Positions 1-5,196 of a stretch of DNA of 5,196 nucleotides are shown piece after piece. How positions within the stretch are numbered: the stretch's first letter is position 1; the number at the start of each line of letters is the position of its first letter. A program made the position numbers and the translations under genes. The notes beneath the pieces are model-generated. The model did not search any database. It was given only the letters and a program-made list of their open reading frames with translations, and had not been told where the DNA came from. The DNA comes from Caulobacteraceae bacterium (GTDB lineage Bacteria > Pseudomonadota > Alphaproteobacteria > Caulobacterales > Caulobacteraceae), in the NCBI GenBank assembly GCA_947484535.1, contig CANKPO010000128.1, forward strand, positions 1 through 5,196, read 5' to 3'.

Positions 1-2
1 AT

Positions 3-35
3 CCCGTGTTCGAAGAACTTTTCCGTAAAGGATAG
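3..35 (+). CDS. Possible C-terminal tail of an upstream gene (5' truncated)
   Basis: Read in frame 3 from the window edge, the sequence gives ten codons (PVFEELFRKG) and then a TAG stop at 33-35. The other two forward frames are less protein-like. A 10-base palindrome, CGAAATTTCG, follows directly at 36-45. The tail is too short to assign a product. The resemblance to the EExxxR motif of CPBP intramembrane proteases is probably chance, because the protein ends immediately after it. Whether this is coding at all is uncertain; the sequence left of the window would decide. Confidence 0.22.
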   Translation, partial: PVFEELFRKG

Positions 36-91
36 CGAAATTTCGACTGGGATCAGGCGCAAAGCTTGCCTAGGGTCATGTTCTGTTTGTT

Positions 92-96
92 GAGGA
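92..96 (+). promoter_or_regulatory. Shine-Dalgarno site deciding the M61 peptidase start
   Basis: GAGGA lies 8 bases before the GTG at 105-107, which is ideal spacing. The alternative in-frame starts are weaker: TTG at 66 has no good purine box, ATG at 78 has only TAGGG two bases away, and ATG at 96 overlaps this box itself. The GTG start also places a Met-Lys directly before the hydrophobic signal segment. Confidence 0.55.
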
Positions 97-104
97 TGCG
101 CCCT

Positions 105-2030
105 GTGAAGTCATTATTCGTCGCCGTTGCTCTGGCCCCCCTGTTGAGCCTGTCTGGACCCGCCCTCGCGCAACCTATGCCGGGGCCTGCTGCGCCTCAG
201 ATCGCGGCGGCACGCGATGTGCCCTATGAGGCGGGGCCGATCAAGCTGGCGGTCGATGCCACAGATAATGACCGGCGGATCTTTTCGGTTCATCAGATCT
301 TGCCGGTTAATGCGGCGGGACCCCTGACCCTGTTCTATCCTGCTTGGCTACCCGGCAACCACGCCCCGCGCGGTCCGATTGAGCAATTGGCTGGATTGAT
401 GATCACTGCAGACGGCCAGCCTGTCGCTTGGACCCGTGATCCGGCCAATGTCTATGCCTTCCATGTCACAGTGCCTGCAGGGGCTAAGGCGCTCGATATC
501 CGCTTCCAGTTCCTGTCGCCCACCGACAGGTCGATGGGCCGGGTGGTGGTGACGCCCGAAATGCTGAACCTGCAATGGAACGCGGTCACCCTCTATCCCG
601 CCGGCTACTATGCCCGTCAGATCATGGTTGAGCCGACCTTGCGCCTACCCGAAGGCTGGCAGCTCGGTACAGCCTTAGAAACGGCCAGCCGAGAGGGTGA
701 TCTGGTTCGCTTCAAGCCGGTGAGTTTAGACACGCTGGTCGATTCACCGATCTTTGCCGGACGCTATTTCCGTCAGATTGATCTTGATCCTGGCGCAGCC
801 GTGCCCGTGCGTCTCAATATCGTTGCTGACCGTCCCGGCCAGTTGGAGGCCACGCCTGAGCAGATTGCGGTCCATCGCACCCTCGTTAAGCAGGCCTACC
901 GGCTTTTCGGCTCCTACCACTTTGATCACTATGATTTCCTGCTCGCCCTTAGTGACAAGATGAGCGGGATCGGACTGGAGCATCATCGCTCAAGTGAGAA
1001 CGGGGTCGCGCCGACCTATTTCACCGAATGGGACAAGAGCGCCGTAGGCCGGGACCTTCTGCCCCACGAATTTACCCATTCTTGGAACGGCAAGTTCCGG
1101 CGTGGTGAGGACCTCTGGACTGAGAGCTTCAACACCCCAATGCGCAATAGTCTCCTATGGGTCTATGAGGGTCAGACCCAATATTGGGGCAATGTGCTGG
1201 CCACGCGCTCTGGCTTTAAAACCAAGCAGCAGGGCTTGGAAGCCTTGGCCATGACCGCTGCGACCTTTGACAATCGCGTCGGCCGCGCATGGCGGGCCAT
1301 GAGTGACACGACCAACGATCCGATCATGACCGCCCGCCGCCCGATCGCGTGGCGCAGCTGGCAGCGGTCGGAGGACTACTATTCAGAGGGTCAGTTGATC
1401 TGGCTTGATGCCGACACCTTGATCCGCGAACTTAGCGGTGGAAAGCGCTCGCTGGATGATTTTGCCAAGGCCTTTTTCGGCGTCGACAATGGCAGCTATG
1501 TGCCCAAGACCTATCGGTTTGAGGATGTGGTTGCCACGCTCAATGGGGTTCAGCCCTATGACTGGGCCAGTTTCCTGAAGACGCGGCTGGATGGCAATGG
1601 CCCCGGCGCGCCACTCGATGGTCTCAAGCGCGGCGGCTACAGGCTGGTCTATACCCCAAAACCCACCGATTTCTTTAAGGCCAGTGAGGCGCGGCGCAGG
1701 TCGGTCGACCTGACCTATTCGATTGGTCTGGTTCTGGATAAGGACGGCGCAATGACGGATGTGATGTGGGATGGGCCCGCCTTTAAGGCCGGTTTGATCC
1801 AAGGCAACCAAATTATTGCGGTCGGTGGTGTGGCCTATGATGCGGACCTGTTGAAGGCCGCGATCACAGCCGCAACTGACCCGGCCAAGCCGGTTGAACT
1901 GTTGGTCAAGTCTGGCGACCGCTATCGGACCATCAAGCTGACCTATCAGGGCGGTCTGCGCTATCCGCGCCTTGAGCCGATCGCGGGGGCTCCGGCGCTG
2001 CTGGATGATATCTATGCGGCCCGGAAATAG
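105..2030 (+). CDS. Periplasmic M61-family metallopeptidase (glycyl aminopeptidase type) with PDZ domain
   Basis: This is a 641-residue zinc peptidase; characterised family members remove N-terminal Gly/Ala from peptides. Starting at GTG 105, residues 1-22 are a Sec signal peptide (Lys2, hydrophobic core, ALA|Q cleavage site), so it should act in the periplasm. Residues about 40-210 match the M61 N-terminal beta domain, including the PAWLPGNH segment around Trp81. The catalytic domain has GLEHHRSSENG near Glu292, the zinc motif HEFTH at 321-325 and the likely third ligand Glu355 in WVYEGQTQYWG. Residues about 538-613 form a PDZ domain. The length is normal for the family and no key residue is missing. 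In-frame starts at 66, 78 and 96 would add up to 13 residues. The gene stands alone on this strand and converges on the dehydrogenase gene. The family assignment is firm; the natural substrate is unknown. Confidence 0.93.
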   Translation: MKSLFVAVALAPLLSLSGPALAQPMPGPAAPQIAAARDVPYEAGPIKLAVDATDNDRRIFSVHQILPVNAAGPLTLFYPAWLPGNHAPRGPIEQLAGLMITADGQPVAWTRDPANVYAFHVTVPAGAKALDIRFQFLSPTDRSMGRVVVTPEMLNLQWNAVTLYPAGYYARQIMVEPTLRLPEGWQLGTALETASREGDLVRFKPVSLDTLVDSPIFAGRYFRQIDLDPGAAVPVRLNIVADRPGQLEATPEQIAVHRTLVKQAYRLFGSYHFDHYDFLLALSDKMSGIGLEHHRSSENGVAPTYFTEWDKSAVGRDLLPHEFTHSWNGKFRRGEDLWTESFNTPMRNSLLWVYEGQTQYWGNVLATRSGFKTKQQGLEALAMTAATFDNRVGRAWRAMSDTTNDPIMTARRPIAWRSWQRSEDYYSEGQLIWLDADTLIRELSGGKRSLDDFAKAFFGVDNGSYVPKTYRFEDVVATLNGVQPYDWASFLKTRLDGNGPGAPLDGLKRGGYRLVYTPKPTDFFKASEARRRSVDLTYSIGLVLDKDGAMTDVMWDGPAFKAGLIQGNQIIAVGGVAYDADLLKAAITAATDPAKPVELLVKSGDRYRTIKLTYQGGLRYPRLEPIAGAPALLDDIYAARK

Positions 2031-2039
2031 GGGGGTCTT

Positions 2040-2070
2040 AGGGGATGGCAGACATCGTCCATCATCCCCT
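2040..2070. terminator. Hairpin between convergent genes, candidate bidirectional terminator
   Basis: AGGGGATG at 2040-2047 is perfectly complementary to CATCCCCT at 2063-2070, an 8-bp GC-rich stem with a 15-base loop; a G-U pair can extend it inward. It fills most of the 46-base gap between the two stop codons. There is no U-tract on either strand, so termination activity is inferred from position and stem stability only. Confidence 0.5.
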
Positions 2071-2076
2071 CGTCCC

Positions 2077-3156
2077 TTAGGCCCGCTGAGGATCGACGAG
2101 GATCTTCACGTGGTTGTCGGGGTTGGCTAGGGCGGTGAAGGCCCCGGCCACTTCGGACAGTCCGACCTTGCCAGTGATCATAGGCGAGACGTCAATCCGG
2201 CCCTCGGCAATGTCTTGCAGCGTTCCGGCAAATTCCTCGGGCGTGTAGCCGAGCACGAACCGCAGATCGAGATGCTTATTGATGGCGATGGAGGGCTCGA
2301 TCGTGTCGGGCTGCATACAGACGCCCGCAACAATGATCTGGGCCCGAGGCGGCGCGCCCTCCATGACCTTTTGCAGCACGCCGGGCGAGCCGACACATTC
2401 AAAGATGATCGGGCGTGGCCAGGTCTTGCCCATCATCTGCATCATGAACTGTTCCTTGCCATTGGCCGGCACGCCCAGATCGCTCCAGCGGCCATAGGGG
2501 CTTTCCTTGGCCGGATCGATGATCACATCCGCGCCCATCTTTTCAGCCGTGGCGCGGCGCGTGGGCGAGAAGTCGGCGGCGATGACGGGGCCATGGCCTC
2601 TGGACTTGAGCGCCGCAATCACAGCTAGGCCGACGGGTCCGCAGCCTAGGACCAGACACGGAGAGCCTGGCTCTAGGGCCGCCGCCGCCGCCGCATGGGC
2701 ACCCACCGCAAAGGGCTCGGTCATGGCTGCATGGTCGGTGGACAGGCCATTGGGCACGGGGATCAGCATATTTTCGTTCAGCACCATCTGCTCAGCAAAG
2801 CCGCCGGGCGTGGTGTTGGAATAGCCGACCGCGTTAAAGCCGCTGGCTGTGATCAGGACGGGCATGGACACAACACGCGTCCCCGCCTTCAAGGCGCCGG
2901 TCGTTCCGGGACCATGTTCCAGCACCTCGGCGCAGAACTCGTGGCCAAAGATCACATCAGCCTTGGGATTGAGGCTGCTCTCGCCGCCCGAGCGGATACC
3001 GGCCTCGACCATATTGTCCAGATAGTGCAGGGCGTGAAGGTCTGACCCACAAATGCCGCAGCATAGGGTCTTGACCAGGGTCTGACCGGCGGTGGGGATC
3101 GGGGCGCTGACCTCATCACAGATCAAGCTTGTGCCGCGGCGGATAACAGCCTTCAT
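2077..3156 (-). CDS. Zinc-dependent medium-chain alcohol/polyol dehydrogenase (MDR superfamily)
   Basis: A cytoplasmic NAD-dependent oxidoreductase of 359 residues, likely oxidising an alcohol or polyol. Numbered from the MKAV start, the catalytic-zinc ligands by family analogy are Cys36 (GICGSDLHAL), His72 and Glu73 (GHEF), and Glu147 (TEPF). The Rossmann motif GCGPVG is at 171-176, and Asp195 at the end of the second strand favours NAD over NADP. There is no cysteine between 75 and 167, so the four-Cys structural-zinc lobe is absent. The Cys36-His72 spacing is wider than in classical ADH or sorbitol dehydrogenase, and a Met-rich insertion (about 215-240) precedes the FECVGSPG strand. Two starts are plausible: ATG at 3156 (GGGAG 8 bases upstream, family-typical MKAV) and ATG at 3171 (GAGGG 7 bases upstream, five more residues). 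The substrate cannot be read from sequence; threonine- or sorbitol-dehydrogenase-like activity is possible. Confidence 0.9.
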   Translation of the reverse strand: MKAVIRRGTSLICDEVSAPIPTAGQTLVKTLCCGICGSDLHALHYLDNMVEAGIRSGGESSLNPKADVIFGHEFCAEVLEHGPGTTGALKAGTRVVSMPVLITASGFNAVGYSNTTPGGFAEQMVLNENMLIPVPNGLSTDHAAMTEPFAVGAHAAAAAALEPGSPCLVLGCGPVGLAVIAALKSRGHGPVIAADFSPTRRATAEKMGADVIIDPAKESPYGRWSDLGVPANGKEQFMMQMMGKTWPRPIIFECVGSPGVLQKVMEGAPPRAQIIVAGVCMQPDTIEPSIAINKHLDLRFVLGYTPEEFAGTLQDIAEGRIDVSPMITGKVGLSEVAGAFTALANPDNHVKILVDPQRA

Positions 3157-3218
3157 CGATAACGCTCCCATGGATCGGCCCTCATCTTATGCGCGGGCTC
3201 TAAACAGTTCTGATCCTT

Positions 3219-3248
3219 ACTAGACAGGGCAGGCCCATAGGGCGTCAA
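3219..3248 (-). promoter_or_regulatory. Candidate sigma70-type promoter for the dehydrogenase gene
   Basis: On the minus strand, TTGACG (3248-3243) is followed after 18 bases by TCTAGT (3224-3219), matching consensus at 5/6 and 4/6 positions. It lies between the aminotransferase stop and the dehydrogenase start and would leave a leader of roughly 40-60 bases. If real, the dehydrogenase can be transcribed independently of the aminotransferase. The call is based on consensus matching only. Confidence 0.4.
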
Positions 3249-3268
3249 GGCTTGCGAGCGCTAGGGGG

Positions 3269-4423
3269 TCAGAAGAGCCGCTTGGCCTTGGCCAGCGCGG
3301 CAATCCCTGCATCGATCGTGGCGTCCTGCTTGGAAAAACACAGGCGCACCACATGGCGTACCGGGTCCTCGGCATAGAAGCTCGACACCGGGATGGTCGC
3401 GACGCCCGCCTCCTGCACAGCGCGGCGACAGAAGGTCTCGTCATCCACCGCGATGCCCGAAGCCCTCAGGTCGACATTGACGAAATAGGTCCCGTCGCTG
3501 GGTAGGGTGACATAGCCCTCTTGCTCTAGGCCCAGAACCAAGCGGTCTCGGCTGCGGGATAGGGTCTGACGCTGCGCTTCAAAGAAGTCCGCGTCTTTGC
3601 TCAGGCCAAAGGCGACGGCGGTTTGCAGGTTTGGCGGCGTGGTGAAGGCGAGGAACTGATGGGCCTTGGCGACGATGGCATTGAGGCGCGGGGCGGCGCA
3701 GACAAAGCCCACCTTCCATCCGGTCAGGGCAAACAACTTTCCGGCGGATCCGATCTTGACCGTCCGGTCGCGCATCCCTGGCATGGCCATCAGGGGCGTG
3801 TGGATATGGCCGTCAAAGGTGACCTGTTCCCAGACCTCATCACTGACGGCGACCAGGTCATGCTTGACGCAGACCTTCGCCAGCGCCGCGAGATCGTCAT
3901 GGCTGTGGACCTTGCCTGCGGGATTGAGCGGGTTGTTAAACAGTACCAGCCGGGTGCGCGGCGTAATGGCCGCTTCGAGCATCTCTTCGGTCAGATGCCA
4001 GTGCGGAGGCTGCAAGCTGACCAGACGGGGCACGCCGCCTGCGCGAAGAACCAGCGGCAGATAGGCATCATAGAGGGGCTGTATCAGCACCACCTCGTCG
4101 CCCGGCACAATCAGGGCCAAAATGGCCGCGGCAATGGCCTCGGTGGCCCCCGAGGTTACGGTCACTTCGCTCAGGCCATCCAGATCAAGACCCTGAAAGC
4201 GCCGATAGTGGTCGGCGACCGCAAGCCGCAGTTCGGGAAGGCCTGCCATGGGCGGATATTGATTATAGCCATTGAGCACGGCGTCGGCTGCGGCCTGGCG
4301 AATATCGAGCGGTCCGGGGCCATCTGGAAAGCCTTGGCCCAGATTGACCGCGCCGGTTTGCCGCGCAAGGCCAGACATGACCTCGAAGATCGTCGTCGGC
4401 ATCTGGTCGTAAATCGGGTTCAC
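3269..4423 (-). CDS. PLP-dependent class I/II aminotransferase (kynurenine/methionine aminotransferase-like)
   Basis: A 384-residue cytoplasmic fold-type I enzyme that moves an amino group from an amino acid to a 2-oxo acid. The N-terminus has NLGQGFPDGPGP (27-38) and NQYPPMAGLPELR (54-66), typical of the kynurenine-oxoglutarate/YbdL-like group. Key residues by family alignment are SGATEA (91-96) at the phosphate site, Asn167 in NNPLNPAGK, Asp195 (pyridine nitrogen) in SDEVW, the Schiff-base Lys229 in SAGKLFALTGWKVG, and Arg360 (substrate carboxylate) in VVRLCFSK. Trp198 sits where many class I enzymes have the Tyr that contacts the PLP hydroxyl. The start is GTG at 4423-4421, with AGGAGG four bases upstream; the next Met is residue 8. 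It is divergent from the small gene at 4641 and about 110 bases upstream of the dehydrogenase on the same strand. Substrates are likely aromatic or sulfur amino acids by group analogy, but this is unproven. Confidence 0.92.
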   Translation of the reverse strand: MNPIYDQMPTTIFEVMSGLARQTGAVNLGQGFPDGPGPLDIRQAAADAVLNGYNQYPPMAGLPELRLAVADHYRRFQGLDLDGLSEVTVTSGATEAIAAAILALIVPGDEVVLIQPLYDAYLPLVLRAGGVPRLVSLQPPHWHLTEEMLEAAITPRTRLVLFNNPLNPAGKVHSHDDLAALAKVCVKHDLVAVSDEVWEQVTFDGHIHTPLMAMPGMRDRTVKIGSAGKLFALTGWKVGFVCAAPRLNAIVAKAHQFLAFTTPPNLQTAVAFGLSKDADFFEAQRQTLSRSRDRLVLGLEQEGYVTLPSDGTYFVNVDLRASGIAVDDETFCRRAVQEAGVATIPVSSFYAEDPVRHVVRLCFSKQDATIDAGIAALAKAKRLF

Positions 4424-4427
4424 AAAG

Positions 4428-4433
4428 CCTCCT
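4428..4433 (-). promoter_or_regulatory. Strong Shine-Dalgarno site before a GTG start
   Basis: On the minus strand AGGAGG lies four bases before the GTG at 4423-4421. The spacing is short, but the match to anti-SD is full. It supports GTG rather than the ATG seven codons later as the aminotransferase start. Confidence 0.6.
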
Positions 4434-4499
4434 AGGTGGGTAGAGCAGAAACTACCGAGGAACGGAGTTGGCGCAAAGCACGGCGTGGGGTTGACTGAC

Positions 4500-4519
4500 T
4501 ATTTTTCCGAGTAAAAATA
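4500..4519. repeat. Inverted repeat TATTTTT-N6-AAAAATA, possible operator
   Basis: The 7-base arms at 4500-4506 and 4513-4519 are perfectly complementary around the 6-base spacer CCGAGT. The arm centres are about 13 bases apart, so the site could suit a small dimeric HTH repressor or a nucleoid protein. It overlaps the spacer and possible -10 of the plus-strand promoter candidate. The regulator is unknown. Confidence 0.4.
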
Positions 4520-4522
4520 ACA

Positions 4523-4534
4523 TAGCTATAGCTA
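4523..4534. repeat. 12-bp perfect palindrome TAGCTATAGCTA
   Basis: The sequence is its own reverse complement and is also a tandem duplication of the palindromic hexamer TAGCTA. It lies three bases after the TATTTTT/AAAAATA inverted repeat in the AT-rich divergent region. This could be a protein-binding site, but AT-rich DNA yields such palindromes by chance fairly often. Confidence 0.35.
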
Positions 4535-4622
4535 ACTTTTTGTTTTCATTGATAATTTAGTTGCGACTACCCATTTCTCGGCATTTACTCCCCCCAACAG
4601 ATCGATCTTACCGCTTCGGCGA

Positions 4623-4627
4623 GACTC
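4623..4627. promoter_or_regulatory. GANTC (CcrM-type methylation) site in the leader of the small gene
   Basis: GACTC lies 13 bases before the ATG at 4641. By eye it is one of only three GANTC sites in the window; the others are 741-745 (GATTC, inside the peptidase gene) and 4701-4705 (GAGTC, inside the small gene). In Caulobacterales and many other alphaproteobacteria, CcrM methylates GANTC and GcrA responds to it at promoters. Regulation here is an inference. Confidence 0.3.
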
Positions 4628-4640
4628 TGAAAGGACGACC

Positions 4641-4907
4641 ATGCCACCGCTCGCAACCTCCTCCGTGGTTTATCTTCAGGACCCCTCTGCTGAGCAGGCT
4701 GAGTCCCATCTTGCCGCCCGCTGGACCGGTAAGGGCCATGGGCTATCGGCTTCGCCGCGCTTTCACGAGGTGAGCGTGGATATGGTTGTCAAAATGATTG
4801 GTCAGATCGCGACCATAGAACGACAACACGGCGAGGACGTGGCCCTCGCCGTGGTTGAAGATCTCAAAAGAATTTGGGCTAGGCCCCGCCTAAGCCTGGT
4901 TCAATAG
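4641..4907 (+). CDS. Small protein of unknown function (88 residues)
   Basis: I do not recognise this family. The ATG is preceded by GAAAGGA (4629-4635) five bases upstream, a good ribosome-binding site. The predicted protein has no signal peptide, membrane segment or cysteine. Its N-terminal half is polar and loop-like; residues about 44-80 (from SVDMVVKMIG through VVEDLKRIWA) look like two amphipathic helices, as in small DNA- or protein-binding adaptors. Codon use is mostly like the neighbouring genes, with some rarer codons (ATA, CGA, AGA, AGG) near the end. An AT-rich region with promoter-like elements precedes it, and it converges with the XRE regulator gene across 16 bases. An overlapping frame from 4561 to 4773 is Arg/Pro-rich and is rejected. 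Confidence 0.68.
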   Translation: MPPLATSSVVYLQDPSAEQAESHLAARWTGKGHGLSASPRFHEVSVDMVVKMIGQIATIERQHGEDVALAVVEDLKRIWARPRLSLVQ

Positions 4908-4924
4908 AACCAAGCCGTAGGCTT
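4894..4924. terminator. Overlapping hairpins between convergent genes, possible terminator
   Basis: TGGTTC (4897-4902) pairs with GAACCA (4907-4912) around the loop AATA, spanning the small gene's TAG stop. AAGCC (4912-4916) also pairs with GGCTT (4920-4924) around GTA, and GCCT/AGGC (4894-4897/4919-4922) could close a longer imperfect stem. There is no U-tract of useful length. The position between two convergent stop codons is the main argument for a termination role. Confidence 0.38.
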
Positions 4925-5196
4925 TAGTCTTCCGGCATGGCGGCTGGAGCATTGGCCATCATCGACTGAGCCAGTTCCAGCACTGAGCGGCGCAGGCGGG
5001 TCGAGGAGATGGCCGAATAGGCGTCCAGCAGTTCCGCCGCACCGGGCAGGCGCAGCTTGGAAAGATCGGCGATCCGCTCGGATGAGCGACCCTTATCTTC
5101 GTCCAGATCATCCACCAGGTCGCTGACGCGGCAGCCCAGGGTGTGGGCGATTTCGACCAGTCGCGAGAAACTGACGCGATTGGTGCCACGCTCATA
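4924..5196 (-). CDS. XRE-family HTH transcriptional regulator, C-terminal part (5' truncated)
   Basis: The reading frame is open from the window edge at 5196 to TAA at 4926-4924 and gives the last 90 residues. It begins with YERGTNRVSFSRLVEIAHTL, the second half of a Cro/C1 HTH domain: the recognition-helix end with the Y-E-x-G-x-N-R-V/I-S signature, then the helix that usually reads LxxIAxxL. CRVSDLVDDLDED completes the domain. A C-terminal helical segment (ELLDAYSAISSTRLRRSVLELAQ) resembles the tail of alphaproteobacterial XRE regulators of the PraR type, where residues of the form LL-x-AY-x-I-x-x-x-x-x-R are conserved. The GTG at 5115 is internal and not the start. The regulator is expected to bind operator DNA as a dimer; its targets cannot be read here. 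The gene's promoter and first half lie outside the window. Confidence 0.85.
   Translation of the reverse strand, partial: YERGTNRVSFSRLVEIAHTLGCRVSDLVDDLDEDKGRSSERIADLSKLRLPGAAELLDAYSAISSTRLRRSVLELAQSMMANAPAAMPED

Larger units (their letters stand above)
4491..4560. promoter_or_regulatory. AT-rich divergent promoter/operator region
   Basis: These 70 bases contain 18 G/C (about 26%), far below the flanking coding DNA. They lie in the 217-base gap between the divergent aminotransferase and small-protein genes. On the plus strand there is a good -35 candidate, TTGACT at 4491-4496, but only weak -10 partners at 4514-4520; GATAAT at 4551-4556 is a separate -10 candidate without a clear -35. I could not assign a convincing minus-strand promoter, although TATGTT (4524-4519) is a possible -10. 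The remainder, 4424-4490 and 4561-4640, shows only ribosome-binding sites and leader sequence. Confidence 0.5.

Noticed and set aside
3..35. CPBP intramembrane protease motif in the partial upstream tail
   Set aside because: EELFRK resembles EExxxR, but the frame stops right after it, whereas the family continues for several more membrane helices.
36..45. Palindrome CGAAATTTCG after the possible upstream stop
   Set aside because: It is ten bases with no loop or U-tract, so it is neither a credible terminator nor distinguishable from chance.
1383..1811. A 142-codon minus-strand open frame inside the M61 peptidase gene
   Set aside because: It is antisense to the catalytic/PDZ coding region and has no domain or upstream signal.
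2215..2628. A 137-codon plus-strand open frame opposite the dehydrogenase gene
   Set aside because: It overlaps the conserved MDR coding sequence and has His/Arg-rich low-quality composition without a family match or clear ribosome-binding site.
2679..2696. Run of GCC/GGC triplets as a possible microsatellite
   Set aside because: It encodes an alanine run (residues 155-160) of the dehydrogenase helix before the Rossmann motif; five triplets is ordinary for a GC-rich genome.
3623..4435. A 270-codon open frame on the plus strand opposite the aminotransferase gene
   Set aside because: It is antisense to a gene with complete catalytic motifs, is rich in Arg/Gly/Gln with no recognisable domain, and is typical of shadow frames in GC-rich DNA.
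4561..4773. A 70-codon plus-strand frame overlapping the start of the small gene
   Set aside because: It has a TTG start without an SD, Arg/Pro-rich composition, and competes with the 4641-4907 frame, which has a good SD and balanced composition.

Overview
The window looks like chromosomal DNA of an alphaproteobacterium, possibly a Caulobacterales member of moderate GC (Asticcacaulis-like). This rests on GC-rich coding sequence, a periplasmic M61 peptidase of a type common in Caulobacter and sphingomonad relatives, a partial XRE regulator with the C-terminal helix seen in rhizobial and caulobacterial proteins, and strong depletion of GANTC, the CcrM site (three copies found by eye in 5.2 kb). 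The genus is a guess.

Layout: (1) Bases 1-35 may hold the last ten codons of an upstream + strand gene. (2) 105-2030 (+) encodes an exported M61 glycyl-aminopeptidase-type metallopeptidase with a C-terminal PDZ domain. The preferred start is a GTG that gives a clean signal peptide. (3) 2031-2076 is a convergent junction with a GC-rich hairpin. (4) 2077-3156 (-) encodes a medium-chain, zinc- and NAD-dependent alcohol/polyol-type dehydrogenase without the structural-zinc cysteines. (5) 3269-4423 (-) encodes a fold-type I PLP aminotransferase of the kynurenine/methionine aminotransferase group. (6) 4424-4640 is a divergent intergenic region with a 70-base core of about 26% GC that contains two inverted repeats. 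(7) 4641-4907 (+) is an unrecognised 88-residue protein. (8) 4924-5196 (-) is the C-terminal part of an XRE-family HTH regulator, cut by the window edge and convergent with the small gene across a 16-base gap.

The genes do not form an obvious pathway. The aminotransferase and dehydrogenase lie in tandem on the minus strand, but about 110 bases separate them and a plausible promoter precedes the dehydrogenase, so co-transcription is uncertain. I found no mobile element, CRISPR array, tRNA or rRNA, and no convincing new multi-gene system. The most interesting part is the AT-rich divergent region with the small orphan gene: two of the three GANTC sites in the window lie within 83 bases of each other around that gene's start.
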